Source: Asterochloris sp. CNOR1 (lineage: Eukaryota; Chlorophyta; Trebouxiophyceae; Trebouxiales; Trebouxiaceae). From it: a stretch of 64,000 nucleotides of DNA. Each line of letters begins with the position of its first letter. Within the stretch, counting starts at the first letter, position 1. Made by a program: the position numbers and the translations under genes. Where the stretch lies: assembly GCA_963969365.1 (NCBI GenBank), contig OZ017753.1, forward strand, positions 682,001 to 746,000, read 5' to 3'. The notes below the pieces were generated by a model. It did not search any database and was not told the origin of the DNA. It was given only the letters and a program-made list of their open reading frames with translations. Below are positions 37,701 through 48,351 of the stretch, piece after piece.

Positions 37701-39279
37701 GTGCATGCCCAGCCTGACTTGCTTCATCTGTCTGTGCAGCTGCGACACTGCTGCGCCCAGCTCCTGGGTCATTCGGGCACCCATGCAGGTAGCACGAGGG
37801 AGCCTTGCAGCAGCGGTGTTGCACAACACCATCTACACCATGGGTGGCGGTGCTGGCCAACAGCACCTCTCTGTGTGTGAGCGGTGAGCGCCCTCTGCTT
37901 GTGTGCTGCGTCTGCTTGCCACTGTGCAAAGGTGCCATGCCCTGGCAGGCATTCCCTGTCTGCACGTGCCACCAGGCCTACTGCCCTGCTGCTCTTGGGG
38001 TGGCTGAGCGTAACAGGTTTACAGGCACTGCAAAAACATCTCCAGGGGGGCGTGTCGTGGGGTATCCTTCTCACAGTGCCTAACACCCCATCAACCACGG
38101 CTAGCACACCGGATACAAAGCCCACTGCTTCTCTTCCAGAGGTAAAATGATTTTGAGGCACTATTGCTGAGCTGCTCTCTGATCAATAGACCCATGTTCA
38201 TCTCTAAGTGCTGTGGCTAATCTCCTGCAGGTACGATGTCATGGCAGACCAATGGGTAGCATGCCCTGCTATGCTGTCCAGGCGCTGGGCCCTGGCAGTG
38301 GCCACCCTGCAAGACTGCATCTTTGCAGTGGGCGGCGTTGATGGGGACAGGTGCCTCAACACAACAGAGCGCTTCGACCCCAGGGAGGGCAGGCAAGCCC
38401 CAGCAGCAGCATCGAGCTTCTGCATCAGTGCCTGCTGCTGGCAACCGCCGTCCAGTCACCACTGGCATGCCGGTGTAGCTGCTGCACAGACAGAGACTGG
38501 ACAGCATGCAGAGGCGTGCAGGAGTTCTGAGCACTGCAGCATCTAGCAAACTCTGTTCTTGGGGCATGCTGACGGGCATGCGCTTGCCTTCCTTGCACCT
38601 GCTACATGCTGGAGGCAGCCTGGATTGTTGTCTCATTGTCTACCACCCAGTGCTCCCTGCACTTCTATCTCAGATGCAGCGAGCTGCACCTGAATCACCC
38701 ACCGCCCTCCTGTTCCCAGGTGGCAGATGATGGACAGCCCCATGAGGCACGCGCGAGGCAATTTTGCCTGTGCAACCCTCAGTAGCCAGCTGTATGCAAT
38801 TGGCGGGACCGGCACTGATGCCGTCATGGCAGATGTAGAGGTCCTGGACATCCGAAAGATGCAGTGGCAGTCTGTAGCACCCCTGAGTGCGCCGCGCACA
38901 TTTGGGTCAGCTGTGGCCCTTGACAACACGGTAAGGCCTGCTGATGCGCTTACCCAGTACACGATTCTTGTAACAGTCAAGAGTCATAGTCTGCTGGCTG
39001 ACTGTGGTGCACCTACTTTCGGACTGCCCATCATGCTGAATTTGCAGTCCAGCAGCATGCAGTGCACCGCTTGCTACATCAGCTGACTACTAAGAGTGGC
39101 TGACTTTTTGGCTGGCATCTGTTCAGATCTTTGCTGTCGGCGGGTTCCAGAGTTGCCTGAAAGACCTGCGCCCAGTGCTGGAGGCATACCAGCCATCCAC
39201 AAACAAGTGGTCCCTGCTAAACACTGACCATGCCAGCCCGCCTGCCAAGCGAGCTTTCTTCACAGCCTGTGTTGCGTAA
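31705..39279 (+). CDS. Winged-helix (LOTUS-like) repeat, coiled-coil and kelch propeller protein
   Basis: Exons: about 31,705-31,890 (NKRLTISDLGQVIGRLLPFG then FGCGRLHDFLKDNTHFAVDG, OST-HTH/LOTUS-like), 32,555-32,726 (acidic), 33,195-33,330 (SLREWLKLRREMFVLRESN), 33,556-33,681, 33,898-34,039 (LASFLRSNPHVFRLEHGWVF), 34,285-34,558 (QLEQDIVSLLLREGAQTTND), 34,807-34,918 (NNKQLFTVNGDLVDLT), 35,268-35,699 (Q/P-rich, disordered), about 35,908-36,061, 36,836-37,056 (coiled coil ALRRRCANLEDEVQTLRVGL, then poly-Q). Kelch blades follow with GG motifs: IYICGG and VYVMGG (37,240-37,443), IYTMGG (37,787-37,884), IFAVGG (38,231-38,384), LYAIGG (38,720-38,931) and IFAVGG (39,126-39,279, TAA). Six blades suggest a closed propeller. 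LOTUS domains bind RNA (G-quadruplexes) or helicases. The N-terminal repeats are called by pattern only. The start is unresolved, and two adjacent genes are possible, but no stop or promoter-like break is evident between the parts. Confidence 0.6.
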
Positions 39280-40425
39280 CATACACAGTGGTCAGAGGCA
39301 ATGGACAATATGAACGCTGCTCAGGGCTCCAGCCCTGCAACCTCACTACACCTGCTCAATGCTGGTCTCTACCTATGACCGCTTCTGACTTGTCTTGGGT
39401 GCCGAGCTAGTGTGCAGCTAAGCTCTGCAGTCTTCACAGCTCTTGATGCACCAGCTTTGATGAAAAGCATGAAGGACGTCGGTGACATACTGGCTTTCAG
39501 ATCAGGTTTCTGACGTTGCCCAACATACACACACTGGATGAAGCTTCTGGGCCGCATATCACTGCCTTCCTGGTCATGGGAGTGACCGGCCACGTGCAGG
39601 CAGCTGATATGCTCAGCATGCATGGCAGGGTCCGCCCCCTCGCATCAGGGACATGGACAAGGACAGCGAGGTCAACACTTGCTTGCGCAACCAGTCACTC
39701 GTACCGAAGTGAAAGGTTGAGTTGTGGACGTCATGTCGGCACACTTCAGTGACCTTGTGGCCCACAGGCCCACTACATGGATGCCTGCAAGTGGTCACCT
39801 GCCGTTTCACCTTAAGGCTAGCGACTGAATCTGCAGCTGTTCAGCTGCCCATCCGCAGAACTCTATGATTCTCATGAAGGAGCAGTCGAGTCCCAAGCTA
39901 GCGCTGTCGTTCGCGCACGCAATCCCGAACCCGCGTGTACATGAGCAGCCATGTCTCCGCATTGGGTGCTCGGTGAGTTTCACCTTTGAAGCCCCGGCAT
40001 GAGGTCTCCCCTGCTCAAACGCAATGAAGCACCGCCCGGCCGAGGCGATGTTCGAACCAAGGGCAATCCAGCTTGTGCTCCCCGCTGGAACACCTGAATG
40101 GGTACACCAGGTCCCTAAACCTCTTCAGCCGAGTTGAGTTGCTGCAGCTAAGAGTTCCACTGGATTTTCGGTGACTCTGAGTTCTGACTGAGGGGCATGT
40201 AGCCCTGCTACAGGTCTCATAGGCTGGAGTGGGCAGCTGCGCTGCCACACAAGATGATCCCAACTCATTGATGCCTGAGCCCAATACGCCGCAGCTTGTT
40301 CGATAAAGTGCTGTGGTCACATCCGTCCCAGAGTCGCACAAGATGACAACTCTGAGCCTTTGTCTGAGCATGCAATCCATCTCAGCTGCTCATTGGAGTC
40401 ACAGCTGGGCAAGTCCCCCAGAGGA
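39280..40425. other. Gene-poor stretch with transposon debris
   Basis: No exon with recognisable family similarity. Near 40,040-40,115 a stretch containing GATGTTCGAACCAAGGGCAA resembles 41,150-41,225 closely, marking it as part of the repeated debris that flanks the KDZ-type copies. The first few hundred bases are probably the 3' UTR of the kelch gene. Confidence 0.5.
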
Positions 40426-40648
40426 TGTAGCACACAGCTACCTACTAGAACCTACCAGACCTGCCAGACACTTCTACTGCACCTGCCAGAAGTTTCCATG
40501 AGCTTACCTTTATGAAAGATGATAATAATATGGTATATAAAGCCCTCTGTTCACTTTGCTAGAGACGTCTCATACTTCACACACCTCACATCCTTGTACC
40601 TGGCTTCAAGGCCCAAGTCCACAGCAACCATGTAACTCCTGGGCCACA
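40426..40648 (-). repeat. Solo LTR (Gypsy-related family), reverse copy
   Basis: Runs from TGTAGCACACAGCTACC to CTGGGCCACA, about 223 bp, with TG...CA ends. Flanking 5-mers are GAGGA and GAGAA, a probable target duplication with one difference. It is a diverged member of the same family as the copies at 45,740, 47,564, 50,623 and 50,887. It is a fossil and lacks internal sequence. The strand given is relative to the 45,740 copy. Confidence 0.75.
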
Positions 40649-41379
40649 GAGAAGACGGCCAGAAGCAGGGTTTAGGACAATGGAGCATGCCAGATGGAAG
40701 GCTGTACCACTCCCCATCCTCTCTCGGGCGGTGCTTGTGAGGACACGTTTTCGTTATCGTGTCAGCATGAACACCATTCCAGCCGTTCAATGCTCTTATT
40801 TAATTTAGTTGTCCATGCTGCCCGCGACAGCCACACGCTGGGCTCAAGACAATGCAGCATGCCCCCCTCAACACTCCTGCTGTTCCTCATCCAACGGAAG
40901 CGTTTTTTTGTGCCAGACTCGCAGCTGAGTCACAGGGGGGCGTCACCCAGGGCAGGTGAGTTTGTATCACCCGAAGGAGGTGACGATTGTTGTCTCAAAC
41001 GCAGCCAGGTGCCAAGTCCTTGCAGCCTATCTCCTGGGATGGATCAGGTGCTGTCTACAGCTTGCCCCTCGAAGATAATGCCCGCAAGGCCTCGGTCAAG
41101 CCTCTGGTATTGCTGGCAGAAGACTGGATGAAAATTGACGCACAGCTGCTGAAGCACCGCCTGGCCTCGGCGGTGTTCGAACCAAGGGCATTCCAGCTTG
41201 TGCTCCCCGCTGGGACACCTTAACTGTTACACCTGCAGCCTGAAGCCTGTCTTGTGATGTCTCCTTAGAAGGTTGCTCAATCAAGCTGACTGCCTGCAAC
41301 ACAAATTAGCTCCCATGGTAGCTTGACTCCAGCTAGACCGATAGTTGACCTTATTTCGTGAGCCTGCGTGGCTTGGAGC
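40649..41379. other. Transposon-derived spacer related to 48,040-48,340
   Basis: From about 40,990 the sequence resembles the segment at 48,040-48,340 (shared blocks include CTGTCTACAGCTTGCCCCT, GGCCTCGGTCAAG, CTTGTTTCGTGAGCCTGC-like runs). It is the upstream part of KDZ-type copy A. The first 300 bp show nothing recognisable. Confidence 0.5.
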
Positions 41380-41719
41380 TGTGACGGACATGATGTTGGC
41401 TGCCAGCCTTGAGGAGCCTGCTGCAGAGCGGTCGCTCTCTCCAGTACAGCTGAGCCCAGGCTAAAGGCAGCTGGTACGCCCCGTCCTGGCTACCAGAAAG
41501 CGGCCCTTGCCTGTGGGTAACCCCTTCGGCCGAAATGGCCTGCTGCCAGGCGCTTGCTGATCTGAATGACCCACCAAGCGGCTTCGACTCTTATAAGTAC
41601 CACCAGCTACTTTCAGGACACCCGTCAGGAGCGCAACGAGACAGCGGTTGCCAATCGGCGTCGTACTTACCCACAGCGACAGAATCAGCGGCTGGCGTCA
41701 GCACAGCAGCATGATCAAG
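41380..41719 (+). pseudogene. KDZ-type transposase remnant, copy A (5' part)
   Basis: Aligns by eye with 48,537-48,860, the N-terminal coding part of KDZ copy B. Shared peptides include AASLEEPAAE(R/Q), SLSPVQLSP and a QRLASAQ(Q/R)HD end. Copy A has in-frame stops and small length differences (for example after CTGAGCCCAGG), so it is dead. It breaks off exactly at the LTR of the copia element, which inserted into it. Sequence on the other side of the copia (46,497-47,515) may be its continuation. Confidence 0.6.
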
Positions 41720-41927
41720 TGTGTGTGTGGCCCAAGGCCCTTATATACACTGGTCAACGGTCAAGCATATTAGTTCATGGAAGCTGCTATGAGTTGATGT
41801 GAAGGCTCCAGAAGAGTCTGTTCCAGAAGCTTCTTGAACATGCAGGGTAGATTGCAGAATGTTCTTGACCAGTGTGGGACACTCTCACAGGCTGGACTGG
41901 CATGTCTGGTCTGACTGCCTCTCAACA
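41720..41927 (-). repeat. Copia LTR (downstream end)
   Basis: Pairs with 46,289-46,496. TG...CA ends (TGTGTGTG... to ...CTCTCAACA on the + strand). Contains a four-unit heat-shock element at 41,821-41,838 and a TATATA run near 41,742. Confidence 0.85.
41821..41838. promoter_or_regulatory. Perfect heat-shock element in the copia LTR
   Basis: TTCCAGAAGCTTCTTGAA gives four alternating units TTC-nn-GAA-nn-TTC-nn-GAA, the textbook binding site for heat-shock factor trimers. The same string occurs in the partner LTR at 46,390-46,407. Confidence 0.7.
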
Positions 41928-44900
41928 CTCCCACGCAGGCTGTGATGGGTGTCCAGGACTTTGAGGCCGTGTTGTCAGTTGAGTAGCCCCAAGCCGTCGC
42001 GACAGAAGGTGTGCTTGCCTTCAGCCACAGGCTTGGTCAGGAAGTCTGCCAGCATGTGCTCTGTTTTCACATACTCGAAGGCCACCTCCTTGCGTGCCAC
42101 TCTCTCCCTTGCAAAGTGGTAGATGACGTCGATGTGCTTGGACCGCAAGGATGTGATGGGGTTCTTGAGGAGCTTGACAGCCCCTTGGTTGTCTGCACGG
42201 ATGGTGATGGTGCTGACTGTCCTCTGTAGGTCATCGATGAGCTTGCGAAGCCAGAGGGCCTCCTTGGTAGCAGCTGCTGCTGCCATGTACTCTGCCTCTG
42301 TTGTGGATGCCGCAACTGTCTGCTGGCGCCGGCTTGACCAGGTGATGGCACCTCCGTTGAGTATGAAGACGTAGCCGGTGGTTGAGCGTCTGGTGTCAAG
42401 GTCTCCAGCGTAGTCTGAGTCACAGTAGCCCAGCAGCTGGTTGCTGCTGTTGCCTCTGCCAAAGCAGATGCCTTGGCCTCTGATACCAGCGAGGTAGCGC
42501 AGAACTCCAAGGGCCGCTGCCCAGTGGATGGTGGTTGGTGTTGTCATGTATCTGGCCAGGGCTCCCACGGCTTGCGCAATGTCTGGCCGTGTGCACACTG
42601 CCAGGTACATGAGGCTCCCAATGAGCTGGCTGAAGCCATACTTGTGCTTGTCCAAAGGCTCCCCCTCGTCCTTGGTCAGCTTGGTGGAGGCTGTGAGCGG
42701 CACTGACTTGGGCTTGGCATCTTGCATCTGGTACTTGGAGAGCAGCTGGGTTGTCATGCGCTGCTGGCTGAGCTTGAGGCTCTGCCTGGTGCGGTCGCGC
42801 TCGATCAGCATGCCCAAGTAGATCTGTGCCTCCCCCAGGTCCCTTGCCTCGAAGGCTGTCATGGCCTTGCTCTTGGCCCACTCCACAGAGGAGAGGCTCT
42901 GAGCCGCAATGAGGATGTCGTCGACGTAGACCAGCAGGTGGATGGTGTCTTCTTTGCTGTGGTAGCTGAAGAGGCCAGGGTCAGCTTCTGACTCTGTGAA
43001 GCCAATGGCCTCCAGCTCCTGCTTCAGGCGAGCATGCCACTGCCGCGGAGCTTGGCGCAATCCGTACAGAGCGCGGTGCAGGTGGCAGGCCAAGTTGCCG
43101 GGTCCCTCCTTGTAGCCAGGTGGCTGTTGCAGGTAGATGTCCCCCCTCAATGGTGCCGTTGAGGAAGGCTGTTTTGATGTCCAGCTGGTGCAGCTCCAGG
43201 TCCTCAGCCGCCACGATTGCCAGCAGTGTCCTCAGCGTGGCGTACTTGCTGACTGGTGCAAAGACCTCATCGAAGTCGATGCCTTCACGTTGTCTGTAGC
43301 CCTTGGCCACCAGCCGTGCCTTGTAGCGCTCTGCTCCGCCGTTGGCTGCTGTCTTCACTTTGAAGACCCACTTGACTGGGATGGCTTGAAGACCAGGTGG
43401 TAGCTCCTCCAGCGTCCAGGTTTTGTTTGCCATGAGAGAGGCAATCTCCTCGTCCATGGCTTGCTGCCACTGCTCCGCTTCCTCTGAGGCCATAGCTTCT
43501 TCGTAGGTGTCTGGCTCCATGAGGGTGGCTGACGTGGCGTTTGCTGTGTCACACTTGGAGCTGAAGCTGGCGTTGGTTCCAGCAGCAGTTGGCTGCTTCC
43601 ACCATTCAGATGGCGGGCGTGGGGCTCTGGTGGATCTGCGCAGAGTGGTCTGAGGCTGAGGTGCTGGTGGTTGGTCTGAGTCTGGCGGCTCCTCTGGCAA
43701 CTCCTGAAGCACCAGCACTTGCTCCTCTTGAGCTTGCTCCTCAGGGTCTGACTCAGAGTCGTCAGCCTCCCACTGTGGAGCATGTTTGCTACCGATGCTG
43801 GTGACTCCAGTGCCCTCATCAAGAAATGACACTTCGGCTGATGATGACTGTCTGGTTGTCCAGCAGTATGCGGTAGCCCTTGGTGCTGTCTGGGTAGCCC
43901 ACCATGACTCCACGGATGCTGCGGTTGTCCAGCTTCTGCCTCTTCTCCTCAGGTAGGTGGCTGTAGGCTGTTGCTCTAAAGGTTCGCATGTGGGAGACAT
44001 CCGGCTTCTGACCGAAGAACAGCTCCCACGGGGTCCTTAGCTTCTTAGCAGCAGGTGAGCGACACCTGATGTAGTTGGCTGTGTTGACAGCTTCTGCCCA
44101 GAGCTCCTTGGGCAGCCCAGCGTCACTGAGCATGGCCCTGGCCCGCTCCATGAGTGTGCGGTTGAGCCTTTCGGCCGCGCCATTCTGCTCTGGGGTGTAG
44201 GGAACGGTTGTCTGGTGGAGTATGCCTCTGGACTTGAGGTACTGGGTGAGCTCTCTGTTGACATACTCGCGCCCGTTGTCTGTGCGGATGGCTTGCACTC
44301 TCCTTTTGGTCTGGTTCTCCAGCAGGTGAAGGACTTTGCGGACCGTTGTGGTTGTTTCTGACTTGTAGGTGATGATCCGGACGATGGACAGCTTGGAGAA
44401 GTCGTCCAGGAAGGTGGCCACATACTTGCTTCCACCGAGTGAAGGTACGGGCATGGGCCCGCATAGGTCCATATGTAGAAGCTCGAGAGGTTCTGTGCTC
44501 TCCCGCTTGGAAGCTGGGAATGGCGCCTTGTTGTGCTTGGCCAGGATGCAAGGCTCGCAGACTACTGCCCTTGCAGCCTTGAATCCCTCTCAGGGACTTT
44601 GATGCCATCCACCATGTCCTCACGGACCAGCGCCTCCAGGTTGTGGTAGCCAAGGTGCCCAAAGCGGCGATGCCAGAGCTCTGCTGTCTCTGGCTTTGGG
44701 GTGGCCGCCAGTGCTGTGGCTGCATCCCTCAGGCTTGGGATGTAGTAGAGGCCATTGGGCCCGCGCTTGGCGTCACCAATGTCTCTGCCATGCTGCCTGA
44801 TGGAGCAGCATGTGGGCCCAAAGTTGGATTTGGTGCCCCGCCCAGTTGCCGTGGTGATGGAGAACAGGTTGGCGGCTGCTGTTGGGATGTAGAGAACACC

Positions 44901-45739
44901 CTTCAACACAATGGTTGCTCTGTCTGTCTCCAAGAGAGCATCGCCCATGGCCTGGGCCTCGCCAATGGTGCCATTGGCAAAGCAGACCGTGATGTTGCGG
45001 TCCGCTGCCCTGCCGTTGCTGAGCAGGTCCTTGTTGCCTGTGATGTGGTTGGATGCTCCTGAGTCCAGCACCCAGTCCATGTCTCAGTTGACGACTGTGG
45101 CCCCCATGGCAGCCACATTGCGGTGGCCACTGTCTCCCATGCTGGGATTGGGGCCACTGGGGCTCCAGCGTGCCCAGCTGTGCCCTCTCTGCTCTTCTTC
45201 TTCTGACACTCTGCCTTGAGGTGTCCCCGCTTGCCACAATACCAGCACTCCTTGGCATTGCCTGAGCTGCCAGTGCCAGCTCTGTGCTGTGGCTTGCTGG
45301 CCTTGTTGGTGAAGAGGGCACGGTTGTCAGCCCTCTCTCCGCCGCCAAGTCGCTGCTCTGCTTGCTGCAGCTTGGCCAGCACGGCCCCCAGCTCCAGCTT
45401 GCTATCTGTGATCTCCAGGACAGCCACAACGGTGTCAAACTCTTTGGGCAGCCCAGCCAGGATGCACATGATGAGCTCCTGATCCTCCACAGTGTGGCCA
45501 GCGGCCAGCAGCTGATCCCGCATGTCTGTGGCCTGGTTCACGTACTGGACCAGAGGCTCATGGGGCTCCTTGCGTAGGCTGTTGAGCTCTCTCTTGAGGT
45601 GTAGCTGCCTTGCTGTGCTCTTGGCTTGGTAGACTGCCTCCAGCTTCTGCCAAGCCTCTGCTGCTGTCGTTGCCTTGGACAGCATATGTAGGTGGTGGTC
45701 CTTGACGTGGAGAGACAGCTGAGCCAGTGCCTTCTCGTC

Positions 45740-45985
45740 TGTGGCCCAGGGGTTACATGGTTGCTATGGACTTGGGCCCTGAGGCCAGGTACAAGGATGT
45801 GAGGTGTGTGAAGTATGAGAGGTCTGCTAGCAAGGTGAACAGAGTGCTATATATACCATATTATTATCAATATTTATCAAGGTAAGCTCATGGAAGGTTC
45901 TGGCAGGTGCAGTGGAAACTTCTAGCAGGTGCAGTAGAAGTCTCTGGCAGGTCTGGTAGGTTCTATCAGGTAGCTGTGTGCTACA
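45740..45985 (+). repeat. Solo LTR nested in the copia gag
   Basis: 246 bp from TGTGGCCCAGG to GTGTGCTACA, flanked by a perfect 5-bp target duplication TCGTC (45,735-45,739 and 45,986-45,990). It therefore inserted into the copia element by an LTR-type integrase and later lost its interior, or moved as a short element. It is related to the LTR of the Gypsy element at 51,260. Confidence 0.85.
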
Positions 45986-46288
45986 TCGTCTGCTCCAGCC
46001 TTGGGCGCACCCTGCCCAGACACAGCGCCCCAGAGGTCCTTGATGGTGAGGAAGGCCTTCATCTTGACGCTCCATACAGCATAGTTGTCTGTGTCCAGCT
46101 TGTCAATGTCCACATTGGTCATCTTGGTCCCAGGTGTAGTCTTGCCTTCCTTTGCTGTGACCACTCCTCTGGTGGTTGGGTCCTTAAGGCAGAGACGGAT
46201 TCTGTGGCTAGCAGCCGGCGAGGTCTGGGCCCATGACCTGTTGAAGGATTGGCGGTGGCTGGCTAGCGAATGTGTCACAGAAGTGAAG

Positions 46289-46496
46289 TGTGTGTGCGGC
46301 CCAAGGCCCTTATATACACTGGTCAACGGTCAAGCATAGTAGTTCATGGAAGCTGCTATGAGTTAAGGTGAAGGCTCCAGAAGAGTCTGTTCCAGAAGCT
46401 TCTTGAACATGCAGGGCAGATTGTAGAATGTTTCTGACCAGTGTGGGACACTCTCACAGACTGGACTGGCATGTCTGGTCTGACTGCCTCTCAACA
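46289..46496 (-). repeat. Copia LTR (upstream end)
   Basis: Pairs with 41,720-41,927, about 96 percent identical by eye. It keeps the same four-unit heat-shock element (46,390-46,407) and TATATA run. Confidence 0.85.
46390..46407. promoter_or_regulatory. Heat-shock element in the second copia LTR
   Basis: Identical 18-bp four-unit GAA/TTC array to that at 41,821-41,838, preserved although the two LTRs have diverged elsewhere. Confidence 0.7.
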
Positions 46497-47563
46497 CTTA
46501 GCCCAGTGCAGTCACAAGCCAACCATGCTTGTTGCCTGGCTCCATGATGCAGGTTCTGTCTTTGACGGGTTTCAACCTCAACAGGTGGGGCTGCGCTGCA
46601 CGTACTTGGGCCTGACCAGCTTTTCTGGCAGCCTTGATGACCGTCTGTCTGCATGTCATCGCTGTGGCACCGTCAATAAGATGCAGAGGCTGCAGCAAGA
46701 GGCCAGCAGACCAGCAGCCCGAAGAGGTCTGCTCAACATGTACTGACAGCAACAACCTAACAGGTTTGGCGGCATTGCTGGCATAAGGAGGCCAGCACCC
46801 CAGTTCAGTGAGGAGCTGCGCTATATGTTGCTGCACCTGGAGTTAGAATGGCCTGCGGACGCTTGCGTGTGGCAAGCAGCAGCTGCCTGGCAGCAGACAG
46901 CAGCACATTTGCTGCCACCAGCAGAGCAGCCTGCATCACATAGCGCCTTGAGCAGCTGCAGAAAGCGTTCGATAGGCTGCAGGGCAAAGTTGACTGTGAG
47001 CCTAAGGCCAGGCACTCAACAGTTTTGCTCTGCTTCAGCAGAGCTGTATGTATGACTGCTAGATCAATGCTCTGCAGCTGATGCGAAAGCTGACATGTGC
47101 TGCCGCAAGCAGCTGCAGGCAGGGCCTGGTTCTGACAAGGTGAGCAGGGTCATGCAAACAAAGGGCAAGCAAAAGAGCCAGGTTGCTTTACAACAGCTCT
47201 TAGCTGCTTTGAAAAGCAATTGGCAGCTGCAAGGCTGGCTGAAGCACAGCTGCACTGGCTAGCTAGGGGTGAGGCACTGAATGCAGATGCCATCTTGCAG
47301 AGCCACTACCCGAGGGATCCCAGGTCGCGTGGCAGCTTCTGCAAGCTTGTGAGCTTCCAGCAACACAGGTCAGCAGGCAAGCCAGCACCCCACAAGAATC
47401 AGCTGCACCTGCTCAAGCTGCTAGCAGCCAACGCACTGGTCCACTGTGACCGCCAGGAGCTTCAAGCAGCACTGAGCCACGATTGAAAGGTGTCTGGCTC
47501 GCGAATTTGCTATGGGAACCCCTGGGAGGACTGCAGTGGTGGAAAGCACTAAAAGACTGCCGC
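46497..47563 (+). pseudogene. Coding-like debris beyond the copia, possibly KDZ copy A continued
   Basis: Contains protein-like open stretches on the + strand: KPTMLVAWLHDAGSVFDGF (about 46,520-46,580), RCTYLGLTSFSG, RRPAPQFSEELRYMLLHLEL (about 46,790) and KNQLHLLKLLAANALVHCDR (about 47,395-47,455). I do not recognise a specific domain. By position it could be the remaining part of the KDZ-type copy split by the copia, but this is not shown by sequence similarity. Confidence 0.35.
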
Positions 47564-47809
47564 TGTGGCCCAGGGGTTACATGGTTGCTATGGACTTGGG
47601 CCCTGAGGCCAGGTACAAGGATGTGAGGTGTGTGAAGTATGAGAGGTCTGCTAGCAAGGTGAACAGAGTGCTATATATACCATATCTAATATCAATATTA
47701 TAAAGGGAAGCTCATGGAAGGTTCTGGCAGGTGCAGTGGAAACTTCTGGCAGGTGCAGTAGAAGTGTCTGGCAGGTCTGGTAGGTTCTAGTTGGTAGCTG
47801 TGTGCTACA
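47564..47809 (+). repeat. Solo LTR with perfect target duplication
   Basis: 246 bp, TGTGGCCCAGG to GTGTGCTACA, flanked on both sides by GCCGC (47,559-47,563 and 47,810-47,814). Very close to the copy at 45,740. It contains three 22-bp-spaced GAA/TTC motifs (starts 47,717, 47,739, 47,761). Confidence 0.85.
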
Positions 47810-48351
47810 GCCGCAACAGCAGCTAAGCTACATGAAGACATCACTACCCCTCAGTGAGCAAACATCACGGGGGGTCGTGAGGATCGACTTTCTTGAGTGC
47901 AGCGATCTGCCAATCCCGTGGGTGGGCTGCCACCCAGGATGGTCTGGAAGCTATCCCCAGCTTGCCCCATGAAAGAATTGCCCGCAAGGCCTCGGTCAAG
48001 TCCTGAAAGTTGCTGGCAGAAGACTGGTCATAATTTCCAAACGTAGCCAGGTGCCCATTCCTTGCAGGCTTTGCCTCTTGAGATGGTTCAGTTGCTGTCT
48101 ACAGCTTGCCCCTAGAAGAAAATGCCCGCAAGTCCTCGGTCAAGCACCTGGTTTTGCTGGCAGAAGGAGACTGGATGTGTACTGGACATTGATGCACAGC
48201 TGCAGCCTGAAGCCTGTCTTGTGATTATCCAATGAAAGGCCGCAAGCTGTCTGCATGCAACACAAGGTTGCTCCAATGGTAGCTTTACTCAATCCCCGAA
48301 GTTTGACTTTGTTTCGTGAGCCTGCATGGCTTCCTGTGACAGCTGAGCATC
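47810..48351. other. Upstream region of KDZ copy B
   Basis: Non-coding as far as I can see. The part 48,040-48,340 matches the upstream part of copy A (40,990-41,330), and a shorter degenerate repeat of the same block (GCCCGCAAGGCCTCGGTCAAG-like) lies at 47,950-48,020. So the transposon's 5' region includes an internal duplication. Confidence 0.5.

Larger units (their letters stand above)
41720..46496 (-). mobile_element. Ty1/copia LTR retrotransposon (nested, decayed)
   Basis: LTRs of 208 bp at 41,720-41,927 and 46,289-46,496 differ at about nine positions (roughly 4 percent by eye), so the insertion is older than the Gypsy element nearby. On the minus strand, in order: gag with a zinc knuckle (CWYCGKRGHLKAEC) from about 46,122, protease (VLDSGASNHITGN), integrase (IRTDNGREYVNREL; TPEQNGAAERLNRT), reverse transcriptase (YVDDILIAAQ) and RNase H (YMAAAAATKEALWLRKLI). 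The protease-integrase-RT order is diagnostic for copia. Reading frames are broken in about four places besides one nested LTR, so it is a fossil. No clear target duplication was seen. It sits in a KDZ-type transposon copy. Confidence 0.9.
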
